A stretch of DNA of 64,000 nt from a virus, in IMG/VR virus record IMGVR_UViG_3300008107_000056, positions 1 to 64,000 of that record; one strand, written 5' to 3'. The first letter of the stretch is position 1, and the number at the start of each line of letters is the position of its first letter. A program made the translations under genes and the position numbers. The notes beneath the pieces were generated by a model. It did no database searches, was not told where the DNA came from, and saw nothing but the letters and a program-made list of their open reading frames with translations. Below are positions 23,085 to 33,100 of the stretch, piece after piece.

Positions 23085-25730
23085 TTACCTTCTAGATAAA
23101 TGTTTAATTCTTTCTAACTCAGAAGATGGATCTTCTTTAACAGCGCGAGCAACATTTGTTGCCATTGCTGCCGCATCTCTTTTATTGACATCTCCTAGTT
23201 TATCAGCGGCCCATTGCACACCGTCACCAGCTTTGTCAACTCCAGCAGAAAATGCAATATCTCCTGCTAGTGCTTTTCCACCACCTTTTAATAAATCTGC
23301 TTTGCTATTAGCTTGATTTGCCAGTGCTCTAGCTTCTGGACTAGTTGCTACAGCTTTTACTCCTTGTGCAACATTTTTGCCACCTTGATAAGTCTTATGT
23401 AACATATTAGCTAAACGACCACCACGGGCAACAGCCGCTGTGCCTGCAATAGGTGCGGCTAATCCGCCAGTTGCGTAGGTTGCTAGGGCACCAAGACCTG
23501 TGATTCCAGCATCAATGGCTAGATCCTTATAATCATAATCAAAGTCTGGATGTAGTCTGTCACTCATACTCCATTCTATCAGTTCGTCTTTTAAAGAGTT
23601 TAATTGCAAAGACATTTCTTTTAAAGTTAGATCTTCCTTGACACTACCAGCGGCATGTTGGAGTGCTGGCGCAATGTCCTTCCCATCTTTTTGATCCTGT
23701 GCAATCATTTTTTGTAAATCGTTGGCACTTATTGTTGTTAAATCAATGTTACCTGGTGTAGAAGATTTTGTTCGTAGTCTATTACCAGTATTTTGAGATG
23801 ATTGATCAGCAGGCTGTCCTCTAAGGGCTTGTAATCTAGCAAGATCATCTGCGCTAATTATTTGCGATCTTTGTCTATCATAGATTGCTTTGCCTTCTGC
23901 ACTATCACTTGCAGGACCAATCCATCCAAGACCTGGACGCTCTTTGAATCCTTGTCCTGCTACTGTATCATCAATCTCCCAGCTACCATGCACTGGATGT
24001 TGACCAGCGGGGGCGGCACGCCATCTCATTACATTACCAGTCTTAGGATCAACATCTCTGTCACCTTGTTTTAAATCAAAATGGCTTTTTTTCATGTTAC
24101 CTGTGGAAACTCGAAGAGAACTAGGATCAGATGATCCATATCTTGCCATTAAGTCTTTGTCTCGTTGTCTACCTTGAGCCGCTGCCAAATCGTCTAATCT
24201 TTTCTTTTCGGCTGCTAGAACTTCTTGATCTTTTCTTTCTTGTTCTTGTTTAGCATCGTCTGCCGCACGTTGTTCTGGAGTCCTTGGTACTAGACTAAAA
24301 TCTGTTTTGGGCATTTCTGGGACTACATACTTACCGTCTTTATCAAATGTCATGGTAGTACCATCTTTAAAATGAACGGTTCTACCTTTTCCTTCACCTG
24401 GCACTATTTTAGCTACGTCTTTTTCATCATAAAAGGTATTGGTGCCGCCAGTAGCACTTGGAACAACAGCGGCCTGGGCAGCACCATTGCCGCCACCACC
24501 AGTAGTTACAGTAGCAGTGCCATCTACCTTGCCATCTACCTTGCCATCTACCTTGCCATCACCTCCACCGCTAGGATTTTGTCTAAAGTGAGCTAATAAT
24601 GCTAGATTTGCTGCCGCGGTGCCTGCGGTATATTTTCCTTTACCTAATATAGAATCAACTTTCTCTTGATTTAATCTATCAGTTCTATTTTTAAATGCAC
24701 CATTACTTGCTAAGGCTAGTTGTGCTCCTACACTTGTTCCTGTAGACGTGCCAGTACTTGCACCGCCTGCATCATTTTTACCGCCTTTACCGTCTTTACC
24801 GTCTTTACCGCCTTCAGCTTCCCTACGTTTCTTTTCTTCGGCTGCGGCGGCTTCTTTTCTTTTCCTTTCAGCTTCAGCATCCTCTTCTCTTTTTTTCCTT
24901 GCGGCTTCTTCCTCTTCTCTTTTTTTCCTTGCGGCTTCCTCTTCATCTTTTTTCTTTTTTGCGTCAGCTGAATTTGTATCAGATGCTGGAGGACGTTCTT
25001 GTGCCGAACTATCAGCTGACGCCCCTCGCTTAGGATCAGCGGCCTTGGCTAGTTTCCATGTATTTGCATCAAGATTGTCTACAATTTGTTGTCTCAAATT
25101 TTCATCCGATACTTTCCATATATCGCCTGGATTTTTTTTAACGTGAGCAATGTAAGCTCTCATTCTTCTAGCATCAGCACTATCACCGGTAGCAACGTCT
25201 TTATACGATTTGACGGTGTCCTTTCTATCTCTAATTATTTCCCACCATTCTTTTCTTCTTGCTTCTTCTAGTGGTTCACCTGGCTTAGGTGTGTCAATTT
25301 TTCTAGGACCTTGTTCAACATCTTTTTGTTGTTGTACACTAGCACTGGTGTTAGGTTGTATAGTTGGCTGTGAAGGCTGTGTTCGTTGACCAGCAACTGC
25401 TCCTAGAGCCGCCTTCATAAGTTCAATGTCTTTTTTTGGATCACTATATTTGGCTGGCTCAGCATCTGGCTTTTGATTTGGAAACTGTAGTGCCTTTAAT
25501 TGTTCTGGCGACAACTGATTAGGTTTATCGTAATCTGGTTGTTTGCCAGGAATTTTGTCTTGTGCATTAGGAGAAATTGAAGTAGGATTTTGATCAACTT
25601 CAGAACCTGTTGGACTAGTACCCTGCATCTTTGACATTTTATTTGCCATTACCAGATCTGGCATTGACATCTTATCTGGCATTGACTGATCTAATTCATC
25701 TAATCTAGTAAAGAGTTCTCTAAAATTCAT
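23085..25730 (-). CDS. very low-complexity virion-associated protein, 881 residues
   Basis: This protein starts NFRELFTRLDELDQSMPDKM and is mostly disordered. Residues about 255-315 are a charged helix (EEEAARKKREEEEAARKKR, then a Gly/Lys/Asp run); residues about 345-385 carry the segment shared with the 220-residue protein (RTDRLNQEKVDSILGKGKY.AG); next comes a GKVD repeat; the C-terminus has a Gly/Ala-rich hydrophobic part (ITGLGALATYATGGLAAPI) that might insert into membranes. I suspect a protein carried in the capsid, perhaps ejected with DNA, but this is unproven. Coding DNA has simple 12-nt repeats at 24519-24554. Confidence 0.65.
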   Translation of the reverse strand: MNFRELFTRLDELDQSMPDKMSMPDLVMANKMSKMQGTSPTGSEVDQNPTSISPNAQDKIPGKQPDYDKPNQLSPEQLKALQFPNQKPDAEPAKYSDPKKDIELMKAALGAVAGQRTQPSQPTIQPNTSASVQQQKDVEQGPRKIDTPKPGEPLEEARRKEWWEIIRDRKDTVKSYKDVATGDSADARRMRAYIAHVKKNPGDIWKVSDENLRQQIVDNLDANTWKLAKAADPKRGASADSSAQERPPASDTNSADAKKKKDEEEAARKKREEEEAARKKREEDAEAERKRKEAAAAEEKKRREAEGGKDGKDGKGGKNDAGGASTGTSTGTSVGAQLALASNGAFKNRTDRLNQEKVDSILGKGKYTAGTAAANLALLAHFRQNPSGGGDGKVDGKVDGKVDGTATVTTGGGGNGAAQAAVVPSATGGTNTFYDEKDVAKIVPGEGKGRTVHFKDGTTMTFDKDGKYVVPEMPKTDFSLVPRTPEQRAADDAKQEQERKDQEVLAAEKKRLDDLAAAQGRQRDKDLMARYGSSDPSSLRVSTGNMKKSHFDLKQGDRDVDPKTGNVMRWRAAPAGQHPVHGSWEIDDTVAGQGFKERPGLGWIGPASDSAEGKAIYDRQRSQIISADDLARLQALRGQPADQSSQNTGNRLRTKSSTPGNIDLTTISANDLQKMIAQDQKDGKDIAPALQHAAGSVKEDLTLKEMSLQLNSLKDELIEWSMSDRLHPDFDYDYKDLAIDAGITGLGALATYATGGLAAPIAGTAAVARGGRLANMLHKTYQGGKNVAQGVKAVATSPEARALANQANSKADLLKGGGKALAGDIAFSAGVDKAGDGVQWAADKLGDVNKRDAAAMATNVARAVKEDPSSELERIKHLSRR
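24519..24554. repeat. 12-bp tandem repeat inside the 881-residue gene
   Basis: Three copies of GCCATCTACCTT plus a partial fourth, coding for repeated GKVD on the minus strand. Repeat number may vary between isolates. Confidence 0.8.
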
Positions 25731-25732
25731 AA

Positions 25733-26317
25733 TTATTTCTTCCCGCTAATTGGACTTGTGCTTGAACCTTCACTAAATTCAGGAGATGATTTAGAACCTT
25801 CACTAGGTATTTTTTCTCCTCGATCTTTTGCACGTGCCTTGCTTTCTTTAGCAAGATCTTTTAAAAGGCTCTGATTATATTTGCTACCATAATAATCATC
25901 TGATTTAACTTTTGGTAGTTCTTTGTAATTTGGGTCGTCTAGTAGAGCGTTTTTACGCTTTTCATCAGTTTCTGCTTGATAGCCTTCGCTTGGCTCATTT
26001 GGATTACGTACAACAACATTGCCTGCTCCTAATTTTGCACCTGAGCAAAGATACTCATGTAATTCTTGAGGTGTTGTTGGATAATTTAAAGATACATCAA
26101 AGATGCTGACATTAACGTTTTTTAATGTAGGAAAATCCAAAGGCAGTCCTTGGATAGGTGTTGTGCTTTGTTTTGTAAAGTTGTCAACACCGTATTTTTC
26201 AAGTAGACTTTTGATGCTTTTCTCTTGATCTTCTGTGATATCCCCAGCGATTTTCAGCTTGAAGACATACTTCTTCTTTTCGAATGATTCAGTAATATAA
26301 TCTTTTAAAGTTTTCAT
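25733..26317 (-). CDS. hypothetical protein with an MKTLKDYI start, 194 residues
   Basis: The N-terminus KTLKDYITESFEKK is a start often seen in small phage proteins of T4-like phages. Residues about 15-90 form an alpha/beta domain (YVFKLKIAGDITEDQEKSIKS, NVNVSIFDVSLNYP); the C-terminus is disordered and Ser-rich. It looks like a small ferredoxin-like fold, but I know no function. It lies directly before the 881-residue gene. A GATAAATA late-type core overlaps the end of gp16, about 20 nt upstream, with AAAGGG as a possible ribosome site. Confidence 0.65.
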   Translation of the reverse strand: MKTLKDYITESFEKKKYVFKLKIAGDITEDQEKSIKSLLEKYGVDNFTKQSTTPIQGLPLDFPTLKNVNVSIFDVSLNYPTTPQELHEYLCSGAKLGAGNVVVRNPNEPSEGYQAETDEKRKNALLDDPNYKELPKVKSDDYYGSKYNQSLLKDLAKESKARAKDRGEKIPSEGSKSSPEFSEGSSTSPISGKK

Positions 26318-26336
26318 AACTCTATGACCCTTTGAT

Positions 26337-26825
26337 TTATTTATCTATGTTTTTTAACTTTTGCAACAGGCTATTCCTGTCAGTGACCACGAATCCTTTG
26401 CCCTCAACTAGGTTTCCATCGTCCCCATTCTGCTTCTGATCTAGGGCTTGTTTTTTGAGCTGTAATTCGATCATTTTAAGTTTTTTGTCTATCTTAGCAG
26501 ATTTAGCTTCAATTGCATTTTTCAGCATACTGCTGGCTACTTCAAATATTCTTGATCCGTAACGTGCTTCTACATTCATACCTAGATCCATGAGATCATC
26601 ATAAGCATCTGTGGCTCTTTGAGCCAAAGCATCTAATTCGTTATCACTTAATTCGCCCAAGCCTTTGACCTGAGGCAGTGCAGAGCTGATTTTGTCAAAC
26701 TCTTCTATTGTACGAATTCGTTGTTCTGCGGTCTCCTGAATTTCCTCAGGTTTAATTATTTCTGCCGATATTTTCTTATCTGGATTTGGTGGCAGGTCTA
26801 GTAGTTCTTCAAGTTTCTTTGTCAT
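26337..26825 (-). CDS. 16: small terminase subunit gp16
   Basis: The DNA-recognition subunit that regulates gp17. The 162-residue protein begins KKLEELLDLPP, contains ALPQVKGLGELSDNELDALAQRA, then DAYDDLMDLGMNV and a long C-terminal coiled coil (AKSAKIDKKLKMIELQLKKQALD). This order (short N-terminal motif, central helices, C-terminal coil) matches gp16 of T4-like phages, as does its length. It overlaps gp4 by four bases (ATGA) and is separated from gp17 by four other genes, unlike T4, where 16 and 17 are adjacent. Confidence 0.8.
   Translation of the reverse strand: MTKKLEELLDLPPNPDKKISAEIIKPEEIQETAEQRIRTIEEFDKISSALPQVKGLGELSDNELDALAQRATDAYDDLMDLGMNVEARYGSRIFEVASSMLKNAIEAKSAKIDKKLKMIELQLKKQALDQKQNGDDGNLVEGKGFVVTDRNSLLQKLKNIDK
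26338..26343 (-). promoter_or_regulatory. late-type promoter core before the 194-residue gene
   Basis: GATAAATAA on the minus strand, overlapping the stop codon of gp16. It leaves a leader of about 15-20 nt containing AAAGGG. Confidence 0.5.
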
Positions 26826-27271
26826 CTTTTATTTTTCTTTGGATTATGAAATATGTCTTGCTCATTAATTATCCTAAAGACAATTCCGTTTTGTTTACAC
26901 CAGGCCCCTGCTGCCGCCCACTTTGCTTGATTTTTTACATACTGTGCCTGATTGTAAACATTTTTACCTACACGCTCCTTAAGCATTTGACTAGCAGGTT
27001 TGATCTCTACTAGTTCAGTTCTTTTATTGCCATGCTTGTCTTCATACTGTATTAAAAAATCTGGTACATAAACAGTTTGTCTGCCAGATAAAGGATCTTG
27101 ATAAGGTATCTTCACACTTTCACTGGCCCAGTTTGTGATGTTAGGATGACTATCACACATATTCATAAAAGTCCACTCCCAACTGCTACGGTATATAGGT
27201 TCTCTACCTCCTACATACTTTGAAGGATTTTTTAAAAGAAATTTACCTTTAGAAAAATTACCTAAACTCAT
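26822..27271 (-). CDS. 4: head completion protein gp4
   Basis: Needed in T4 to finish the DNA-filled head before tail joining. The 149-residue length is nearly that of T4 gp4 (150). Recognisable parts: GKFLLKNPSKYVGG, YRSSWEWTFMNMCDSHPNI, WASESVKIPYQDPLSGR, YVPDFLIQY and ELVEIKPASQ. These include a nuclease-like PD-(D/E)xK layout (PDF...VEIK), as in the family. It overlaps both neighbours by four bases (ATGA), so translation is coupled. Confidence 0.9.
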   Translation of the reverse strand: MSLGNFSKGKFLLKNPSKYVGGREPIYRSSWEWTFMNMCDSHPNITNWASESVKIPYQDPLSGRQTVYVPDFLIQYEDKHGNKRTELVEIKPASQMLKERVGKNVYNQAQYVKNQAKWAAAGAWCKQNGIVFRIINEQDIFHNPKKNKR

Positions 27272-27642
27272 GCTCTTATATTTCTTTGTACCAAGTTAAT
27301 AGGATTGGTTTTATAAATGATTCCAAGACTACTGGTTTTTACTCTGTTGTAGTTCATTATACTTAATAAAAATTCATTTAGCTGTAATGGATTATAACCT
27401 TTTAACGAATCAATAATTTCCTGTGGCTTGTAATTACTTTCTTTGGCAGTTTTTAAAATAACATAGGTTATATTTTCTGCCGCTGACGATTCAAATCCTT
27501 TACTTTCAAAAAATCCTTTTAAAAGATCAATATCTTCAACTACCAAATCAATTGGCTTAGAATAATAGTTGTCAAAATATTTAACAACTTTTTGAAGACT
27601 GTTCTTGTCTGGACTGTTAGGTAAATTATTATATGTTGTCAT
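27268..27642 (-). CDS. conserved-type hypothetical protein before gp4
   Basis: A 124-residue helical protein: KVVKYFDNYYSKPIDLVVED, LLKGFFESKGFESSAAENIT, YKPQEIIDSLKGYNPLQLNEF and LSIMNYNRVKTSSLGI. I recall this pattern, in the same position next to gp4, in marine T4-like phages; T4 has gp53 (baseplate wedge) after gene 4, so this may be a distant gp53 counterpart, but the likeness is weak. It begins 2 bp after the tail-tube-like gene and ends in an ATGA overlap with gp4. Confidence 0.65.
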   Translation of the reverse strand: MTTYNNLPNSPDKNSLQKVVKYFDNYYSKPIDLVVEDIDLLKGFFESKGFESSAAENITYVILKTAKESNYKPQEIIDSLKGYNPLQLNEFLLSIMNYNRVKTSSLGIIYKTNPINLVQRNIRA

Positions 27643-27644
27643 AT

Positions 27645-29396
27645 TTAAAATAGGCCATTTATTGATTCAAAATTGTTAACAGCAAATTTAGCTATTTCAA
27701 AAGTCCATAATGTCTTAGCCGCCACATTTGCATCTTCTAATGTTCCATTATCAACTAAAACTTGATTAGCGGCTTTAGAAGCATTTTTATTAATAGCCAC
27801 TATCAATGACTCTGGCATTTTATCGTAGACTTTCTTTAATTCTAAATTTGTTAGTAACGAAGTTAAAACAGTTCTAACTATTGAATCTGATTCATCAGTT
27901 GTGCTCAATGTACTAGCATTAGATTCTACATAATAAGAAACTGTACCACCACCTATCAATAGTCTTGCTGCCGCAGATGAAACGACATCAGGATTAGATT
28001 CGCTTTCATAAATTTGAGTTACAGCTTTGGCAGCTAAATTATATAATTCATTTTTCTGTGATCCAGACAAATTATTATATGTTTCTACTAGATATGTGTT
28101 TTGATTTCTTTGTAATGCATCAATAGCATTATTAACTATTGCAGTGTTATTTAAATTTACATTTGTTGCAATATTAGAAGTTGAAATTGTTACTCTATTT
28201 TGTTCTAATGGTGCTATTTGTACATTTACGGCTCTAGGACTTACATTTGATCTACTAGTTGCTTCAGTATAAAATTCGCTAAACGTAGGTCTTGGTACTG
28301 ACAATCCTTGAACAGCTCCAGTAACTCCATTTACTAATCCAAATCCAATAGAATTGATTGTAGCATTTCTTACTTCAGCGTTGACCACATCTTGATTTAA
28401 ATTATTTGCATTATTGATAAGACGAACACCTCTAAGTATTACATCTAATCCGCCTCTAGCATCTGCATTTGGATTATCTTTCATGTCCTGCAAATCTTGG
28501 AATAAACTTGTTCCATCTGCAATTAAACCATTAGGGCCATATAGTCCGCCACTAAAGCGACCAAATATTCCACCTAACGGACTTGGGTCTAAATCATAAT
28601 GTAAGTCAGTCCATCCACTAGGATTAAACCTAGTAACTTTACCCTGGCCCATGTATAGACCTTCATATTCAATAGTAACATTGTGTTCTAATGTTGCTTT
28701 TGCATCAGAAGCAAGGGTATCCATGTTCCAACTTCTTATTTTTGGATTTACTAGAGTATGTAGGAAAAATTGTTTTCTACTTAATTGGTAAATTTCAATA
28801 CTGCGTAGAACAGGTTCAGATGCATTAACGTCTAAACCGTAGCGAGCAGGATCTGTAGTGTTAATAAAATTTGAATCAGCAGGATTAGATCTTTCTAAAA
28901 GTTGCTGTTGTGTTACTGGTGTAGGTTGTTGATATCTATTTTTTGGGTTAGTAGGTATAATTCCAGGCGCGGCATTGTTGCCACCATAATAACTATCTGC
29001 ACTATGATACTGATAATACATTTGCCAAAATTCTCTTACCAAACCTTTATTATCATCATGCAACACCATATTGACTGGCTGGTATGTTACTTTAGAATAG
29101 TATGGTTGCTTTTTGTTATAGACATTAATAACACCGCCGTCAAATGATATTTTTGGTAGGTCACATTTTTTAACCAACATGCCTAATTCTAAATCTTGTC
29201 TACTACTACGCCATGCTTCACCGTCTGCAACTTTTGGATTTAATCTAAAACGGACAAAATATAAAAAACCATGTTTAGGCGCTAGCCTATAGAAGTTCTG
29301 TACAAACAATCTATTGGCATGTTTGTAATCTTTTAAATTGGTGTCTGATAAATCACCACTGATACTGTTGAGAAAATTGGTAAAGATATTGGCCAT
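27645..29396 (-). CDS. tail-tube-like structural protein, 583 residues
   Basis: Residues about 20-270 resemble the gp19 tail tube: LGMLVKKCDLPKISFDG, VYNKKQPYYSKVTYQPVNM and LHDDNKGLVREFW parallel gp19 parts (VARPNVQFDMQTVDVYN, HTWQPINMTVRDD). The C-terminal half is helical and Asn-rich (NQNTYLVETYNNLSGSQKNEL). In T4 the tube initiator gp54 and cap gp48 share the tube fold and are larger, so this may be such a baseplate-tube adaptor; a gp19 paralogue is also possible. The ATG has no ribosome site; TAAATA lies 5 nt upstream. Confidence 0.75.
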   Translation of the reverse strand: MANIFTNFLNSISGDLSDTNLKDYKHANRLFVQNFYRLAPKHGFLYFVRFRLNPKVADGEAWRSSRQDLELGMLVKKCDLPKISFDGGVINVYNKKQPYYSKVTYQPVNMVLHDDNKGLVREFWQMYYQYHSADSYYGGNNAAPGIIPTNPKNRYQQPTPVTQQQLLERSNPADSNFINTTDPARYGLDVNASEPVLRSIEIYQLSRKQFFLHTLVNPKIRSWNMDTLASDAKATLEHNVTIEYEGLYMGQGKVTRFNPSGWTDLHYDLDPSPLGGIFGRFSGGLYGPNGLIADGTSLFQDLQDMKDNPNADARGGLDVILRGVRLINNANNLNQDVVNAEVRNATINSIGFGLVNGVTGAVQGLSVPRPTFSEFYTEATSRSNVSPRAVNVQIAPLEQNRVTISTSNIATNVNLNNTAIVNNAIDALQRNQNTYLVETYNNLSGSQKNELYNLAAKAVTQIYESESNPDVVSSAAARLLIGGGTVSYYVESNASTLSTTDESDSIVRTVLTSLLTNLELKKVYDKMPESLIVAINKNASKAANQVLVDNGTLEDANVAAKTLWTFEIAKFAVNNFESINGLF

Positions 29397-29401
29397 AACG
29401 A

Positions 29402-29407
29402 TATTTA
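29402..29407 (-). promoter_or_regulatory. late-type promoter core 5 nt before the tube-like gene
   Basis: GATAAATATCGTTATG on the minus strand: the core, five bases, then ATG. It follows directly after the terminator of gp19. Confidence 0.65.
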
Positions 29408-29416
29408 TCCATTAAA

Positions 29417-29441
29417 AAAGCCCAGAATAAATCTGGGCTTT
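29417..29441 (-). terminator. intrinsic terminator after gp19
   Basis: Ten-base stem AAAGCCCAGA/TCTGGGCTTT with an ATAAA loop and A/T runs. It separates the gp18-gp19 unit from the next late gene. Confidence 0.85.
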
Positions 29442-29460
29442 TGATCCGCTCCCGTGTCTC

Positions 29461-30087
29461 TTAACCAGTTAAACTAGTACGTAGCTGTCTACCTACGAAA
29501 GTACCGATACCATTTGGATTACCTGCGCCATTTAATTGTAGCGCATTATCGTATTGAATTGCCATTGTAATATCAACTGGACTGCTTTCTGCGTATGTTA
29601 ATTCGTTATAGTTAATATCAGTTAAGAAACAACCATATAACTCAAATGTTTCCAAAACGCTTGGATCCTGTGCTCCGTTACCGCCGTCTAAAATCTCAAT
29701 TCTCATTGTAAACTTGTAATCGCTACCTGAAGATGCGCTTACTTGTTCTAACATGTCAAATTGTTTTTGTACCTGCTCGCCTACTAAGCGACTAACTTGA
29801 CCATTAACATCATCACGAACGGTCATATTGATTGGTTGCCATGTATGCTTACCAGCATAGAAAATCTTGCTGTTGTAAACATCCACAGTCTGCATATCAA
29901 ACTGAACGTTTGGACGAGCAACTGTCATAACTTGTTTTGTTAATTCAGTTGTTGGTTTAGTAACGCCAAAGTTATCCATAAGTACACGGAATCTGTACTT
30001 GAGCTTAGGCATTAGTAAGCCTTGGCTTGTTGCGCTTTGGCCACCTGGAATAGGTACTGTAAATCTACTTAAACTTGAAATTGCCAT
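29461..30087 (-). CDS. 19: tail tube protein gp19
   Basis: Forms the inner tube of the contractile tail. The 208 residues carry the family pattern: LMPKLKYRFRVLMDNFG near the N-terminus, TVARPNVQFDMQTVDVYNSK, HTWQPINMTVRDDVNG and a C-terminal LYGCFLTDINYNELTYAESSP. It is longer than T4 gp19 (163 residues). It follows gp18 by 14 bp with an AAGGAG ribosome site and is closed by a terminator, so sheath and tube are made from one transcript. Confidence 0.93.
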   Translation of the reverse strand: MAISSLSRFTVPIPGGQSATSQGLLMPKLKYRFRVLMDNFGVTKPTTELTKQVMTVARPNVQFDMQTVDVYNSKIFYAGKHTWQPINMTVRDDVNGQVSRLVGEQVQKQFDMLEQVSASSGSDYKFTMRIEILDGGNGAQDPSVLETFELYGCFLTDINYNELTYAESSPVDITMAIQYDNALQLNGAGNPNGIGTFVGRQLRTSLTG

Positions 30088-30101
30088 TTATAGCTCCTTA
30101 A

Positions 30102-33100
30102 TTATTGACGTGACTTAATATCGCCTACATTCTTCAATCTTAGAGGAATGTAAATGAACTCAACTGCTTTGACCGGTTCAACAGCAATATCAACATAAAG
30201 TTGGTTATTACTAATCACGCTTGGTGTGTTGTTTGTCTCATCGCACACTACGATGAAGTCATATATACCACGCAAACTAACCAAATCCAACATTAAACTT
30301 TCACAAACGTTCTTAATCTCGCTACGTGTTTGTTTGTCATTTGGTTCAAACAAGAATGGTTTAGTAATAATGCCTAACTGTCTACGTAGATAGCTTACCA
30401 AACGTGCTACGTTGATTCTATCTAAACTACTGTTTATACCTGTCTTTGTGTATTGTCCAAATGCTACTAAACCAGCGCCTGGAATATTAGTAATTGGATT
30501 GATCTTAACTTGCGCCATTTGATCGCGAACGCCTTGATTCAAACTAACTGGAATAAAGCTACCATCTTTCAAATAACCAACACTTGTTGCATTAGTAATA
30601 CCACCACGACGTGTACCAGCTGGAGCAAACCATTGGAATGCTCTTTGGTCGCTCACTGCGATTGTACGCAACATCATGTGACTTGCAGGAACAACAACAT
30701 TGCTACCAGTTAGATCAGTTGTTAATCCACTTGGATAGTAAACTGCTAAGTGATCACTGTTTGTGTGCAATCCTTGCTCTCCATCAATGCCAGTATTAAA
30801 ATAATCTGTTCCATAGTTAATTAGTGAGCTTGCATTACTTTCTAAACGTAATGGTGTGTCACCAACTACTAGTGCAGTTCCATTTCTACTGCTATTCAAA
30901 TTAACCATGTCGCTGATTAATTCTGGATATCCTGGGCAAGCAATTAGGTTGAAGAAAATATTATCTTCATCTAAAATACGTTGGTTTGTATTGATAGCAA
31001 CTTTTAGTTGACCAACAACGTATGCTCTTTGTGCCTTACGTCCAAAATATGAAACTTGATTTAGATCAGCGCCACTGATACTTACCCAACGATCTGGGAA
31101 GTAGCTAGTCATTGCTTCATCAAAAATTGTGTTTCTTTCAGAAGTGTTAATATAGTTGCGCTTGTATTGCTTGATGTTAAATCCACTTCTGCGAGTATTC
31201 CATAGTAGCATACCACGTGGATAAGCCGCTGGATCTGGACAATCAAAATCAACAAAGTCACTACTTGCTAGTGCATCAATAGTTGCTGGTGCAGTTGCAC
31301 TACCACTAGTGGCCCAACGTGCGTCTGCAAAAATAATACCATATTGACTTGTGTGATCAGTTACATCAATTGCGTCCCAAGTTTGGCTTGTAACATTCCA
31401 ACGCTTAATTGTGCGACCATAGTTGTCTTGACTGCTAGAGTCAACCCAAATGTCGCCTTCATTACGACCAACGTTAGATGGTCTTGTTGCTTGTACTAAT
31501 ACTTGAGCAGATGCATATACCTGTTTAAGTCCTTTCCAGCGTGTTCCATTGTGTACCATAATATCAACTTGATCTTGATAAGTTGCGTACCAAAGTTTTC
31601 CATCTGCTGGAGCATCTGTTGGCTGTGTAGCTTGTGGGAAGTATCCGTCACCTATTGATGCTAGTGGAGCCCAATTACTAATTCTTAGTTCATAAGTGGT
31701 CCCTATTGGGCCAGTATAAACATTAGCTAATGTGTTGTTAAATCCTAAAGTTCCCCATGTTGCGCCATCTAAATATATCTCACCGCCTTCAGCATGTGTC
31801 AATACTAGTTGACCATCAACATAGTCAGCTGTAACATTTACTAATGCACTGTTATTGATAGCTGTTCTTAAACTATCTAAACTTGTACCTGTGGTAATAC
31901 TTACTACATTTAAAGTCGAAGTATTTTTAACAGTTTCTGCAATACCCACTGTTGCACTAACAATAGTCACGTTTGAAGCAACTGTTACTGCGGCTCTTGT
32001 TGAACCAGAATTTTTTCTATACATTAGTTTAAAACTACCAATGCCGTTTTGTTCAAAATTAGCATTTACAAACAATGAACCAACAGCTAAACCACTACCA
32101 CCGTTTAGTGGATCCATCTTGAATAAAGCTTCAACTGTGCCTGAATAAACTGGAGCATCTTTTGTTTCAAATAAACGTGTATCGCTGTTAAAGTTTTTAA
32201 CAACCCACTTTGCACCCAAATTAAATTCAGTAGTTTTAAACCAAACGCTGCCATTTGGTCTTGGAGTAGCATCTGTACTAGTCCAAAATGGTAATTTGGT
32301 ATGATCACTAAACTGTACAGCTGGTGATCTGTATGAACCAGCTAAAATACCAATGTCGTCTGAAGCGGAAGTAGCACCAACTTGTAGTAGTGTTTCTGGA
32401 TCAGTACCTGGTCCAAATACCACCGCAACGTTTGTGTTTGCTAAAATTTCAAATTTGTTGCCATTAACTCTTGCGCCAACTGAAGTGATACTAGCAGTGT
32501 CTAATGCGTCGTTGATTTCTGCTACCATTTCTGCAACTGTTGGATGTGCGTTTTGACTTCCGTTGAAAGAAACAGTTGCAACACTTGATCCAACAGTAAT
32601 GGTCATACCATAGGTTGCGCTGCCTAAATCAATTTCACCATTGGTGAAGCTCTTAGAAGAAACGGCTGGCCAACTTGATGTCCAGTCTAAAATTGTTGGG
32701 TTATTGGCGCCAAATACTGTTTCACCACTTGTACCAATTTTAACCCATGTTCCACTAGTATTTTTGTACCATACGTTATTTTCTGTAGCCAATGTTCCCA
32801 CAGTAACAACTGCATAATCGCCCAATGATCCAATTGTAGATTTTGGCGCGCCTGCTGTAGTATCTGAGCTAGATGTGATTACAATAGGTGATTTTGAAAT
32901 AAACTGTTGTAGAGTTGCGCTCCACTCAAAAATACCAAAACGTGATCTACCAGTGTCAAACCAATAAGTACCAGATGTTGGATCTCCTACTGGGATATTT
33001 GCAGTACCAGAAAGTGCTCCTAAATCAACACCTGCACGTAAAATGTAGGCGCTGTTACTTGCACCTAAATAACTGTAGGCAGCAAATAAACCATATTCGT

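Noticed and set aside
24519-24554. Short tandem repeats that might be a CRISPR array
   Set aside because: The units are directly adjacent without spacers and code for a GKVD repeat.
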